Positions 8,574 through 17,330 of a stretch of DNA of 64,000 bases are shown here, one piece after another. This stretch comes from Clavibacter sepedonicus (GTDB lineage: Bacteria > Actinomycetota > Actinomycetes > Actinomycetales > Microbacteriaceae), in contig NC_010407.1 of the NCBI RefSeq assembly GCF_000069225.1, positions 3,162,001 to 3,226,000 of the forward strand, written 5' to 3'. Below the pieces are notes generated by a model, which saw only the letters and a list, made by a program, of their open reading frames with translations, made no database searches and had not been told where the DNA came from. The translations under genes were made by a program, and so were the position numbers. Within the stretch, counting starts at the first letter, position 1. Each line of letters begins with the position of its first letter.

Positions 8574-9308
8574 ATGACCGCATCCGACCGCACCCTCCCG
8601 ATCGACGGCCTCGTCAACGGCCGCGACCTCGGCAGCATCCGCCTCCGCGACGGCGGCACGACCCCGACGGGCGTCCTCGCGCGCTGCGAGGACGCCGATC
8701 TCATCACCGACGCCGGATGGGAGCGCGTGCGCGAGCTCGGCTTCCGCACGGTGCTCGACCTCCGCCAGCCCGGCGAGCGCGCCCGCGACACGCACCCGCG
8801 ACCCGGATGGATCCACGTCGCGCACGTCGACCTCGACGGCCTCGACGACCACCCGGACTTCTGGGTGCCCTACTGGGACACCGGCCTCGTCGGCACGCCC
8901 CTCTACTACCTGCCGCACCTCGCCGAGCTGCCGGAGCGCGCCGGATCCGCGCTGCGGGCGATCCTCGAGGCCCCCGCCGGCGGCGTCCTCTTTCACTGCG
9001 GCGCCGGGCGCGACCGCACGGGCCTCGTCGCCCTGCTCCTGCTGCTCGCGGTGGGCGCCGAGCCGGACGAGATCGTCGACGACTACCTGGAGGCGATCCG
9101 CCTGGGCCCGGAGCGGTCGGCGAACTCGGGCCAGCCCGACATGGAGCCCGCGATCGAGGCGTTCCTGGCCGAGCGCGGCACCACGAGCGAGGCGGCGTTC
9201 CAAGACGCGATGGACGGCGTCGACCTCGACGGGCTGCTGGAAGCGGTCGGCTTCACCGACGCCGAGCGCCGGGCGCTGCGCACGTGGCGCGGCGCGATCC
9301 CGGCGTGA
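8574..9308 (+). CDS. tyrosine/serine protein phosphatase (Tyr_phosphatase3 type)
   Basis: A 244-aa protein with the CX5R phosphate-binding loop HCGAGRDRTG near residue 145, which is the active site of atypical dual-specificity phosphatases related to Mycobacterium PtpB and lipid phosphatases. The N-terminal NGRDLGSIRLRDG and the LDLRQPGER segment are also typical of this group. The ATG at 8574 is the first in-frame start after the ArsR promoter. It may dephosphorylate proteins or phosphoinositide-like lipids; the substrate cannot be told. It is divergent from the ArsR/MFS operon and may be controlled by the same operator. Confidence 0.87.
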   Translation: MTASDRTLPIDGLVNGRDLGSIRLRDGGTTPTGVLARCEDADLITDAGWERVRELGFRTVLDLRQPGERARDTHPRPGWIHVAHVDLDGLDDHPDFWVPYWDTGLVGTPLYYLPHLAELPERAGSALRAILEAPAGGVLFHCGAGRDRTGLVALLLLLAVGAEPDEIVDDYLEAIRLGPERSANSGQPDMEPAIEAFLAERGTTSEAAFQDAMDGVDLDGLLEAVGFTDAERRALRTWRGAIPA

Positions 9309-9341
9309 GCCCGGGATCGGGCACCCGACGGGGCGGATCCG

Positions 9342-11111
9342 CTACCGCGCCAGCGGCACCTCGATGAGCAGCGGCGCCTCGGACGCGGTCGTGAGCGCCG
9401 CCTCCAGCTCGCCGTGGGTCGCGGCGCGCAGGTGCGCCCAGCCGTAGGCGCGGGCGAGGCTCGCGAGATCCACCCGCTGCGGTGTGAACATGACGCGGTC
9501 GATGGAGGCGGGCGCGGCCGTGCGCGACACCTCGAGGCCGTCGAAGATGGTGCCGCCGCCGTCGTTGCCGACGATCACCTGGATCCGCGGGACGCGCTCG
9601 CCCGTGCCGATGAGCAGCGAGCCGACGTCGTGCAGGAGCGTGAGGTCGCCGACGAGCACGCGCGTGATCCCGGCGGCCGCGCTCCCGGATCCCGCCTGCG
9701 AGGCGAGCGCGATGCCGAGGCCGGTGGAGATGGTGCCGTCGATGCCGGCGAGGCCGCGGTTGGCGTGCACGCGCACGCGCTTGCCGGGGAGCGCCCGGTC
9801 GGCCTCGCGGATGAGGCGCGACGCCCCGAGGACGAGCCGGTCGTGCGGCCAGGTGGCCTGCCAGAGGGCGCGCACGAGGTGGCGGCGGGTGACGTCGGCG
9901 CGCACGGCGGCGAGCTCGGCGCGCGCGAAGTCGCGGCGCTCGGCGGGCGTCGTGCCCGAGGGGAGGAGCGGCGCGGACTCGGCGGCGGTCGCCTCGTCGA
10001 GGATCGCGCGGCTCTCGTGCACCCACGTGCCGAGCCAGCGGCGGGCCTCGGCCGGATCCGCGGGCTCGCCGACCACGCGCACGGCGGCCGGATGGGCGGT
10101 GACGCGGTGGCGGGGGTCGTAGTCCTCGCCGCCGGTGGATCCGACGACGATCGCCTCGACGTCCTCGCGCCCCACGAGCAGCGGGACCTCGCGCGTGAGG
10201 GTCGGGTGGCCGAACACGATCACGCGCTCGACGCGGTCGCCGAAGCCCTCGCGGGCGAGCAGCTCGCGGAAGGAGACGACGAGGTTCGGGCCGAAGTGGG
10301 ATCCGCTCGAGATCTCGGCGGCGAGCGGCCAGCCGCCGGCGCGCGCGAGCTCCTCGGCGGCCTCGCCCGCGGCATGGCCGGCGACGACGAGCGTGCGCGG
10401 GCCGTGCGGGAGGTCGAGGACGTCGGCGGTGGCAGGCCCGGCGGGCGCAGGCGTGGCGGGAGCGGCGGCGCGCACCTCCGCGACGGCCTCGGTGAGATCC
10501 GGCACCGCGACGGACAGCGGATCCCGGAACGCCACGTTCACGTGCACGGGCGTCCGCTCGTCGCGGGCCCGGCGGTACGCGTCGCGGGCGAGGAGCGCGT
10601 CGCGCGCCAGGTCGTCGTCGGTCTCCTCGGGCGCGGGCACGTCGATGCACGCGACCCGGTCGCCGAACATGCCCGGCTGGCGCGTGGTCTGGTTGCTCGC
10701 GATCCCGCGGAGCTCCGCGGGACGGTCGCCCGTGAGGAGCAGCATCGGGACGCCCGAGTGCCAGCCCTCGAGCACGGCGGGATGCAGGTTCGCGACGGCC
10801 GTGCCGGAGGTCGTGATGACGGGCGCGGGCCGGCCGGACTCGACGCCGAGGCCGAGCGCGAGGAACCCGGCGGCGCGCTCGTCGATGCGCACGTGCAGGC
10901 GCACGCCGTCGACGCGCTCCAGCTCGGCCGCGACGAGCGCGAGGGCCTGGGAGCGGGAACCGGGGCAGAGCACCACGTCGGTGACGCCCTCGCGCACGAG
11001 CGCGAGCAGCATCGCGATGGCGCGGTCCGTGGACGGGTTGCCCGTGCGCGGCCCGTCCGCGGAAGCGGAAGCGGAGGCGGACGAGGTCGGGAGGGCGTCG
11101 GCGGCGGCCAC
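9342..11111 (-). CDS. menD: SEPHCHC synthase (MenD)
   Basis: A 589-aa thiamine-diphosphate enzyme that joins 2-oxoglutarate-derived succinyl semialdehyde to isochorismate. The N-terminal [28 protein letters not shown] and [16 protein letters not shown] segments are the MenD signature, and the TPP-binding region is at [15 protein letters not shown] near residue 450. The GTG start at 11111 is four bases after the stop of the small membrane-protein gene upstream, suggesting a joint transcript. An (Ala-Ser)n stretch at residues 11-18 precedes the conserved fold. Position relative to menF fits a dispersed menaquinone locus. Confidence 0.94.
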
Positions 11112-11115
11112 CGGG

Positions 11116-11550
11116 TCAGGCGTCCCGGCGACCGGGCGCGCCGCGGTCGTCGTCGCCGTCCGGGCTCGGGCGCGGGGCCGTGCCCGTCCCCCCTGCGCTC
11201 GTGGGGCCGTCGGCGTCGGGGCCCGTGCCGTCGCTGTCGAGGTCAGCGAGCTCCTGCTCGAGGCGGCGGATCCGCTCCTCCTCCGACCGGGTGCGGCCGA
11301 GGCCGGAGAGGAAGTCGGGGTCGTCGTCGGGGCCGAGCCGGCGGCCGGATGCGCGCGCGAGGTCGGTGCGGTCCTTGCCGATCGTGAGCCACAGGATGCC
11401 GCCGATGAGGGGCACCAGGACGACCACCGCGATCCACGCGGGCTTCGGGAGGCCGCGCATGCGGGTCCGCGGCGTCAGGGAGGTGTCCACGATGACGAAG
11501 ACCGTGAAGAACACGATCACGACGGCGAGACCGATCAACAGGCGGGGCAT
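11116..11550 (-). CDS. PLDc_N-domain membrane protein
   Basis: A 144-aa protein with two N-terminal membrane helices separated by a short basic loop, the segment [20 protein letters not shown] being the hallmark of the PLDc_N (phospholipase D nuclease N-terminal) family. The second half is a charged, Glu/Asp-rich cytoplasmic tail without a catalytic HKD motif. Start ATG 11550 is six bases from a TACCAT hexamer and is probably leaderless. Such proteins sit next to menaquinone genes in many actinobacteria; their role is unknown. Confidence 0.8.
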   Translation of the reverse strand: MPRLLIGLAVVIVFFTVFVIVDTSLTPRTRMRGLPKPAWIAVVVLVPLIGGILWLTIGKDRTDLARASGRRLGPDDDPDFLSGLGRTRSEEERIRRLEQELADLDSDGTGPDADGPTSAGGTGTAPRPSPDGDDDRGAPGRRDA

Positions 11551-11689
11551 CTACAGATGGTAGCTCCGCAACCGGGGAGGACGCCGGGCGTCCGGCGAGC
11601 GGGACGAGGGCGCCGGCCGCGCCCCGGCTGGGCGGCGGCGGCCTGTGGGGGCGAGGGGCCCGCCCAGGCGCCCGACCTATGCTGGCCCG

Positions 11690-12076
11690 GTGAGTTCCCG
11701 TCGCTACTGGCTCGTCTACACCGTCGTCCGCATCCTCCTGTTCGCCGTCCCGTTCGGGCTCGTCGTCGCGGTGAGCCCGGACTTCTGGCCGCTCGCCGCG
11801 ATCATCGGCGCGGTGGTGTCGTTCTGCGGGTCCTACATCTTCCTGCGGAAGCAGCGCGAGGCCATGGCGGCGGATCTCGCGGCCGTCGCCGCCGGGCGCC
11901 GCAAGCCCGTGGAGGACGACGACTCCGAGGACGCCGCGGTGGACGCGGCCGAGCGCCGGGTGCGCGCGGCCGGATCCGCCGACGTCGCGACCGGCGCCAC
12001 GGGCACCCCGGGCGCCGGCACCCCGGACATCGCTGCGGCCGCCCCGCGCGTCGACGGCGAGGCCGAGCGCAGCTGA
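11690..12076 (+). CDS. DUF4229 family membrane protein
   Basis: A 128-aa protein with two N-terminal membrane helices (YWLVYTVVRILLF and the following FWPLAAIIGAVVSF) and a hydrophilic Ala/Asp-rich tail, matching the DUF4229 family of actinobacteria. The GTG start at 11690 lies six bases after a TATGCT hexamer at 11679-11684 and has no Shine-Dalgarno, so a leaderless mRNA is likely. It faces menA and a small unknown gene in convergent orientation. No enzymatic motif is visible. Confidence 0.75.
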   Translation: MSSRRYWLVYTVVRILLFAVPFGLVVAVSPDFWPLAAIIGAVVSFCGSYIFLRKQREAMAADLAAVAAGRRKPVEDDDSEDAAVDAAERRVRAAGSADVATGATGTPGAGTPDIAAAAPRVDGEAERS

Positions 12077-12086
12077 CCCGCGCGCG

Positions 12087-12464
12087 TCAGGCCGGGTCCG
12101 GTGGTCCGTCGCGCTCGATCGGCACGTAGGCGACCCGGCGGCCGCCCGTCGTCGGAGCCGTGTCGCGCACCGCGGGCGGGGTCGTGCGCGTCGACGGCGT
12201 GAGGCGCCCGCCGTCGAGCACGAGGTACCGCTCCCCGGGCCCGGCTTCCTCGATGGCCCGCGCCACCCGGGCCGCGAGCGCGGCGGCCGCGCGTTCGGGA
12301 TCCGCCGCCCGGCGCCCCGCCCACCACGCCTCGAGCGCCGCGTCGACCACGAGGACCGAGCGACGCCGGGCCCCCGACCGCTGTCGCAGCGCGAGCAGCC
12401 GCGGGTCGTCGGTCGGCCACGTCTCGTGGTCGGCGTCGAGCGCCTGGACGAAGGCGGGATCCAT
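12087..12464 (-). CDS. hypothetical protein downstream of menA
   Basis: A 125-aa soluble protein, ATG at 12464, five bases after the menA stop and therefore probably co-transcribed. The middle is helical and Ala/Arg-rich (RRAADPERAAAALAARVARA) followed by YLVLDGGRLTPST. I recognise no family; it does not show MenE, MenB or MenC motifs although the position would suit a menaquinone gene. Codon use is like its neighbours, so it is likely a real gene. Confidence 0.6.
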   Translation of the reverse strand: MDPAFVQALDADHETWPTDDPRLLALRQRSGARRRSVLVVDAALEAWWAGRRAADPERAAAALAARVARAIEEAGPGERYLVLDGGRLTPSTRTTPPAVRDTAPTTGGRRVAYVPIERDGPPDPA

Positions 12465-12469
12465 CGAGG

Positions 12470-13453
12470 TCAGAACGCGAACGCCGCCCCGAGCCCCAGG
12501 CCGAACGTGAGCGCGGCCATGCTCGTGAGCTGGAGCGACAGAATCAGCTCCTTGGGGGTGCGGCCGGTGCACGCGATGATCGCGGCCGGCAGCGCCAGCA
12601 CGAGCGTGAACAGCACCAGCAGCGCCTTCGGGTAGAAGAGGAAGAAGAAGACCACGACCGCGTAGGCAATCGCGACCTCGATGCAGTAGACGATGCGCGA
12701 GCCGCGCGGGCCGAGCCGCACCGCGAGGGTGCGCTTGCCGACCTTGCCGTCCTGCTCGATGTCGCGGATGTTGTTGACCATGAGCACGGCGCACGCGAAT
12801 CCGCCCGCCGCGACGCCGCCCAGCCAGCCCTCGCCCGTGATCATGCCGATGAGGATGAACTGCGTGCCCGCGGTCGCGACCAGGCCGAAGAACACGAACA
12901 CGACGACGTCGCCGAGGCCCGCGTAGCCGTAGGGGCGCTTGCCGCCGGTGTAGAAGTAGGCCGCGACGATGGCGACGGCGCCGACCGCGAGCAGCCACCA
13001 GTGGCCGGTGATCAGCACGATCGCGAGGCCGGCGACCGCGGCGAGGCCGAGGAACGTGAGCGCCACGGTGAGCACGGTGCGGGGCTTGGCGGCGCCGGAT
13101 CCGGTGAGGCGGGCGGGGCCGACGCGCACGTCGTCGGTGCCGCGGACGCCGTCGGAGTAGTCGTTGGCGTAGTTCACGCCGATCTGCAGCAGCACCGCGA
13201 CCGCGAGGCAGAGGAGCGCGAGGCCGAGGGAGACGCCCTCGTCGGGGCCCATGGCGCGGGCCGCTCCGGCGCCGATCGCGACGGGGGCCACGGCGAGCGG
13301 GAGGGTGCGGATGCGGGCGCCGGAGATCCAGTCGCGCGCGGTGGCCGTGCGCACCTTCGCCGGGTTGCCGGAGCGGGGATTCGCGGGCGATCCCGGGCGG
13401 GTGCGTGCTGCGGATGGAGGGGCCTGCCGGGTGCGCTTCTTCTTCTGTGCCAC
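12470..13453 (-). CDS. menA: 1,4-dihydroxy-2-naphthoate polyprenyltransferase
   Basis: A 327-aa integral membrane prenyltransferase of the UbiA family that attaches the polyprenyl tail to dihydroxynaphthoate. The first aspartate motif is NYANDYSDGVRGTD and the second is NNIRDIEQDGKVGKRT, both matching MenA. The GTG start at 13453 lies eight bases from a TAGGAT hexamer; the longer frame upstream belongs to the neighbouring strand. An unusual basic, unstructured N-terminus of about 40 residues precedes the first membrane helix. Its lipid substrate is presumably supplied by the prenyl synthase at 3.4-4.5 kb. Confidence 0.95.
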   Translation of the reverse strand: MAQKKKRTRQAPPSAARTRPGSPANPRSGNPAKVRTATARDWISGARIRTLPLAVAPVAIGAGAARAMGPDEGVSLGLALLCLAVAVLLQIGVNYANDYSDGVRGTDDVRVGPARLTGSGAAKPRTVLTVALTFLGLAAVAGLAIVLITGHWWLLAVGAVAIVAAYFYTGGKRPYGYAGLGDVVVFVFFGLVATAGTQFILIGMITGEGWLGGVAAGGFACAVLMVNNIRDIEQDGKVGKRTLAVRLGPRGSRIVYCIEVAIAYAVVVFFFLFYPKALLVLFTLVLALPAAIIACTGRTPKELILSLQLTSMAALTFGLGLGAAFAF

Positions 13454-13560
13454 GAGGGGCGATCCTACGCGGGGGGAGCCGGTGCACGACCGCGCCGGGC
13501 GATCGGAACCGCGCCGGGGCGCCGGGCCGCGCGACGACGGCGCTCCCGGCGGCCGCGGCG

Positions 13561-14313
13561 CTACCGGCTGCCGCCCACGGGCGACGGCGCCCAGCCGTCG
13601 GCCGGGCAGTTCCAGCGCATGATCGCGTGGCGGCCGTGCTCGAAGCCGAGCTCGCTGAGCGTCGAGGTCGAGAGCGTGAGGATCCCGCCGGCCTCGGCGG
13701 GCAGGCCGACCCACGCGACGGCGAGCGCGCGGATCACGTGCGCGTGCGCGACGAGGAGCACGTCCTGGCCGGACTCGAGCACGGGCAGCACGCGGTCGAG
13801 CACCTGGAGCACGCGGTCGCGGACCTGCTGGGACGTCTCGCCGGGGGTGTCGCCCGCGGGCACGCCGTCGGTCCAGAGGTCCCAGTGGCCGCGCTCGGAC
13901 TGGATGTCGGCGGTCGTGCGGCCCTCGTACGCGCCGTAGTCGAACTCGACCAGCCGGTCGTCGACCTCGGCCTGGTCGCCGTAGCCGATGAGCTCGGCCG
14001 TGCGCTGCGCGCGCGAGCGCGGGCTGGCGAGCACGAGGCCGAACTCCGTGCCCGCGAGCACGCCGCCGACCGCGCGGGCCTGCTCCTCGCCGGTCTCCGT
14101 GAGGGGGATGTCGGTCGTGCCGGTGTGGCGCCCGTTGACGCTCCACTCGGTCTGCCCGTGGCGCACCATGACGATGCGGCCGCGGACCTTCTCCTGCCAC
14201 TCCGGGGTGCCGGGGATCTCGGCGCGCGCGATCGCGGCGTCCACCTCCGCGTACATCGGCGCGACGTCGTCGCGGGCGAGGCGCTTGGCGGTGGCGGGAT
14301 TCATGCCGGTCAT
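13561..14313 (-). CDS. histidine phosphatase family protein
   Basis: A 250-aa phosphoglycerate-mutase-like phosphatase. The catalytic RHG motif is MVRHGQTEWS (about residues 49-58), the second histidine is in VAHAHVIRAL, and SPRSRAQRTAE supplies the phosphate-pocket arginines. It has about 45 extra residues before the catalytic domain. The substrate is not evident; such enzymes act on phosphosugars or phosphoproteins. ATG 14313 has a GGAGGAGA sequence upstream; an internal ATG at 14304 is an alternative. Confidence 0.85.
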   Translation of the reverse strand: MTGMNPATAKRLARDDVAPMYAEVDAAIARAEIPGTPEWQEKVRGRIVMVRHGQTEWSVNGRHTGTTDIPLTETGEEQARAVGGVLAGTEFGLVLASPRSRAQRTAELIGYGDQAEVDDRLVEFDYGAYEGRTTADIQSERGHWDLWTDGVPAGDTPGETSQQVRDRVLQVLDRVLPVLESGQDVLLVAHAHVIRALAVAWVGLPAEAGGILTLSTSTLSELGFEHGRHAIMRWNCPADGWAPSPVGGSR

Positions 14314-14412
14314 CGTGGGGGTCTCCTCCGTCGCCCGGGAGGGGTGGCGGGCGACATCCGACTCTACGCCCGGGCGGATCCACGACCGCAGGGCGCGGAG
14401 GATCCGCGCGGC

Positions 14413-15321
14413 TCAGTGCACGTGCTCCAGCAGGTCGAGCCCGACCACGCCCAGGGCGTCGCGGACGGCGAGGCGGGCCCGGAGGTCCGCGTCGTCGAAG
14501 TGGACCATGACGGCGTAGGCGACCGCGCCGCGCGGCCCGCGGAGCACGCCCGCCTCGGCACGCACGCCCGCGTCGACGCCCGTGCAGTCGACCAGCGCCA
14601 TGCCGTGCTCGCCGCCGCGGCCCACCGGCGCATCCAGCCCGAAGGACGCCGCGACCAGCGAGCGGTCGGTGTTGAGCGCGAGCCAGCCGACGACGCGCGT
14701 GCTCGTCTCCTCGTCGACCACCTCGCCGTGCACGAGCGAGGCGAAGAGCGACGCGAGCTCGCAGGCGGATCCGACGGAGAGCTGCGGGGCGTCGTCCGGC
14801 CCGCGGGTGCCGCGGGCCATGTCGAGCAGCGCGGTGCGGCGGAGGCCGAGCGACTCGGCGCGCGTGCGCACGGCGTCGAGGCCGACGAGCCCGAGGAGCG
14901 CGTTGGTGGCGGCCGCGTCGCCGGTCGCGCCGACGAGCGAGGCGAGATCCGTGACGGGCAGCGACGGCACCACGAGGTGGCGCCAGAGGCTTGCGGTGCC
15001 GCCCTCGTCGTCCGACAGGCGATCCACTGGGTGCAGGGGCGAGAGGTCGCCGCCGGTCATGCGCGCGGACAGCTCGACGAGGAGGAGCACGCGGCCGAGG
15101 CCCGCGGCGGGGAGGGCGACGTGGTCGTCGACCGAGAGCACGACGTCGCCGGAGTCGAGGTCGGTGGCGCGGGCGGCGACGCGCATCCCGTCGAGGGCGA
15201 GGCCGCCGAGGGCGCGGAAGGGGGAGCGGAAGCCGTCGGTCGGCTCCTGCCCCGCGTGCCGCGCCGCGCCGCCCCCGGTGTGCCGGGGGCGGCGTCGCGG
15301 ATCCTCGCCGGCGGCGGCCAT
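14413..15321 (-). CDS. beta-lactamase-fold protein lacking catalytic residues
   Basis: A 302-aa protein resembling class A beta-lactamase/serine hydrolases over its length (LPAAGLGRVLLLVEL ... GATGDAAATNALL ... AEAGVLRGPRGAVAYAVMV). By eye alignment the catalytic Ser-x-x-Lys reads Gly74-x-x-Arg77, the SDN loop reads Gly134-Asp135-Ala136, and no Lys-Thr-Gly box is present. No signal peptide is seen. It starts eleven bases after the M13 peptidase gene on the same strand and is probably co-transcribed. It is most likely a binding or scaffolding protein, not an enzyme; the fold call is moderate, the absence of the motifs is seen directly. Confidence 0.68.
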   Translation of the reverse strand: MAAAGEDPRRRPRHTGGGAARHAGQEPTDGFRSPFRALGGLALDGMRVAARATDLDSGDVVLSVDDHVALPAAGLGRVLLLVELSARMTGGDLSPLHPVDRLSDDEGGTASLWRHLVVPSLPVTDLASLVGATGDAAATNALLGLVGLDAVRTRAESLGLRRTALLDMARGTRGPDDAPQLSVGSACELASLFASLVHGEVVDEETSTRVVGWLALNTDRSLVAASFGLDAPVGRGGEHGMALVDCTGVDAGVRAEAGVLRGPRGAVAYAVMVHFDDADLRARLAVRDALGVVGLDLLEHVH

Positions 15322-15332
15322 CGCGCGGCGCG

Positions 15333-17315
15333 TCACCAGATGGTGACGCGGGCCTCCTCGTCGAGCCAGAGGCCGTCGCCCGGCTCCACGCCGAACGTGT
15401 CGTAAAACGCGTCGATGTTGCGGACGATCTGGTTGCAGCGGAACTCGTTCGGCGCGTGCGGGTCGATGGCGAGCAGGCGCTGCACCTCGGCGTCGCGGCC
15501 CTTCTGCTGCCAGGCCTGCGCCCAGGAGAGGAAGAAGCGCTCGGCGCCCGTGAGGCCGTCGATCACGGGCGGCTCGGCACCGTCGAGCGACAGCAGGTAC
15601 GCCTTCCACGCGATGGAGAGGCCGCCGAGGTCGCCGATGTTCTCGCCGATGGTGAGCGCGCCGTTGACGTGCGGCGCGTCGGGGCCCGTGAGCTGCGCCG
15701 GCACGAGCGCGTCGTACTGCTGGATGAGCGACGCCGTGCGCTCCTCGAACGCCGCGCGGTCCGCCGGGGTCCACCAGTCGGTGAGGCGGCCGTCGCCGTC
15801 GTAGCGCGAGCCCTGGTCGTCGAAGCCGTGGCCGATCTCGTGGCCGATGACCGCGCCGATCGCGCCGTAGTTCGCGGCCGGATCCCGCGCCTCGTCGAAG
15901 AACGGGAACTGCAGGATCGCGGCCGGGAACACGATCTCGTTGAAGCCCGGGTTGTAGTACGCGTTGATGGTCTGCGGCGTCATGAACCACTCGTCGCGAT
16001 CCAGCGGGGCGCCGATCTTCGCGAGCTCGCGGCGCGTCTCGAAGCGGGCGGTCGCGCGCACGTTGCCCACCAGGTCCGTCGGGTCGATCTCGAGCGCCGA
16101 GTAGTCGCGCCACTTGTCGGGGAAGCCGATCTTCGGGGTGAACTTCTCGAGCTTTTCCAGCGCCCGGCTGCGCGTCTCGCCGGTCATCCACTCGAGGCCC
16201 GAGATGGACCGCCGGTACGCCTCGACGAGGTGGCCGACGAGCACGTCCATCTCGGCCTTCGCGGTGGGGCTGAAGTGGCGCTCGACGTAGATGCGGCCGA
16301 TGGCCTCGCCCATGGATCCCTCCACCAGCGAGACGCCGCGCTTCCACCGCACGCGCTGCTCGGGCGCGCCCGTGAGCGTGCGGCCGTAGAAGTCGAACGA
16401 CGCCTCGGAGAAGAGGCGCGGCAGCAGCGCCGCGTTGGAGCGGACGACCTGCCAGGTCAGCCAGTCGCGGAGCGCCGGGATCTCGGCCTCGGTCAGCAGC
16501 GCGCCCAGGCCCTCGGCGAAGCTCGGCTCGCGGAGCACGACCTCGTCGAGCGCGGCGGCGGGTGCCTCCAGGGCGTCGCGCCAGACGTCGAGGTCGGCGC
16601 CGGCCGCCGTCGCGACCAGCTCGCGGAGCTCGGCCCACGTGACGAGGTTGTAGGTGGCCTGGCTGTCGCGCGTGCGGACGTTGTCCCAGTGGAAGGCGGC
16701 GATGCGGGTCTCGAGGTCGAGGATCCGGTCGGCGCGGCCGGCGGGGTCGTCCAGCTGGGCGAGGCCGAGCATCCGCTCGACGAAGGCGCGGTACGCGTCG
16801 CGGATCGCGGCGTGGCCCTCCTCGCGGTAGTAGCTCTCGTCGGGGAGGCCGATGCCGCCCTGCTCGATCTGCACGACGTAGCGCTCGGGGTCGCCCGGGT
16901 CGTTGTCGACGAAGAGGCCGAGGAGGCCCGAGACGTTGGTCTGCTCGAGGGTGCCGAGCGTGCGCAGGAACGACGGCACGTCGGTGACCGCTGCGGCCGC
17001 GTCGAGGTGGTCGCGGATGGGCTCGACGCCGAGCCGCTCGACGCGCTCCTCGTCCATGAAGCTCGTGAAGAGGTCGCCCGTCTTGCGCTCCTCGGTGCCC
17101 GGCTCGGCGTCGACGGCCTCCTCGATGATCACCCGCACGGCCTCCTCGGCCGCCTCGGCGAGCTGGTGGAACGAGCCCCAGCGGGCCTTGTCGTCGGGGA
17201 TCTCGGTGCGGTCGAGCCAGCGCCCGTTCACGTGGAGGTAGAGGTCGTCCTGCGGGCGCACCCCCTGGTCCAGCTCGTCGGTGCGGATCCCGGTCGGAGG
17301 TGTCTCGGCGCTCAT
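15333..17315 (-). CDS. M13 family metallopeptidase (PepO/neprilysin-like)
   Basis: A 660-aa zinc endopeptidase with the HEIGH active site in VIGHEIGHGFDDQG (about residues 490-503), NAYYNPGFNEIVFPAAIL before it and GENIGDLGG, which supplies the third ligand, after it. The N-terminal half is the M13_N domain. There is no signal peptide or membrane helix, so this is the cytosolic peptide-degrading form. ATG 17315 is preferred because a TAGGCT hexamer ends seven bases upstream. An IS481-type element has inserted at the CTAG within that hexamer, so the -35 region is now IS sequence. Confidence 0.93.
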   Translation of the reverse strand: MSAETPPTGIRTDELDQGVRPQDDLYLHVNGRWLDRTEIPDDKARWGSFHQLAEAAEEAVRVIIEEAVDAEPGTEERKTGDLFTSFMDEERVERLGVEPIRDHLDAAAAVTDVPSFLRTLGTLEQTNVSGLLGLFVDNDPGDPERYVVQIEQGGIGLPDESYYREEGHAAIRDAYRAFVERMLGLAQLDDPAGRADRILDLETRIAAFHWDNVRTRDSQATYNLVTWAELRELVATAAGADLDVWRDALEAPAAALDEVVLREPSFAEGLGALLTEAEIPALRDWLTWQVVRSNAALLPRLFSEASFDFYGRTLTGAPEQRVRWKRGVSLVEGSMGEAIGRIYVERHFSPTAKAEMDVLVGHLVEAYRRSISGLEWMTGETRSRALEKLEKFTPKIGFPDKWRDYSALEIDPTDLVGNVRATARFETRRELAKIGAPLDRDEWFMTPQTINAYYNPGFNEIVFPAAILQFPFFDEARDPAANYGAIGAVIGHEIGHGFDDQGSRYDGDGRLTDWWTPADRAAFEERTASLIQQYDALVPAQLTGPDAPHVNGALTIGENIGDLGGLSIAWKAYLLSLDGAEPPVIDGLTGAERFFLSWAQAWQQKGRDAEVQRLLAIDPHAPNEFRCNQIVRNIDAFYDTFGVEPGDGLWLDEEARVTIW

Positions 17316-17322
17316 GGGCACG

Positions 17323-17328
17323 AGCCTA
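17323..17328 (-). promoter_or_regulatory. -10 element of the M13 peptidase gene, abutting an IS
   Basis: On the minus strand TAGGCT is followed by seven bases and the ATG at 17315. The hexamer overlaps the CTAG target (17326-17329) of the adjacent insertion sequence, so everything upstream of it is now the IS end. Confidence 0.55.
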
Positions 17329-17330
17329 GG

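Noticed and set aside
9414..11387. 657-aa open frame on the plus strand
   Set aside because: Antisense to menD, whose thiamine-diphosphate motifs are clear. No protein family pattern in the antisense product.
14413..15321. Active beta-lactamase resistance gene
   Set aside because: No signal peptide and none of the catalytic motifs are present.
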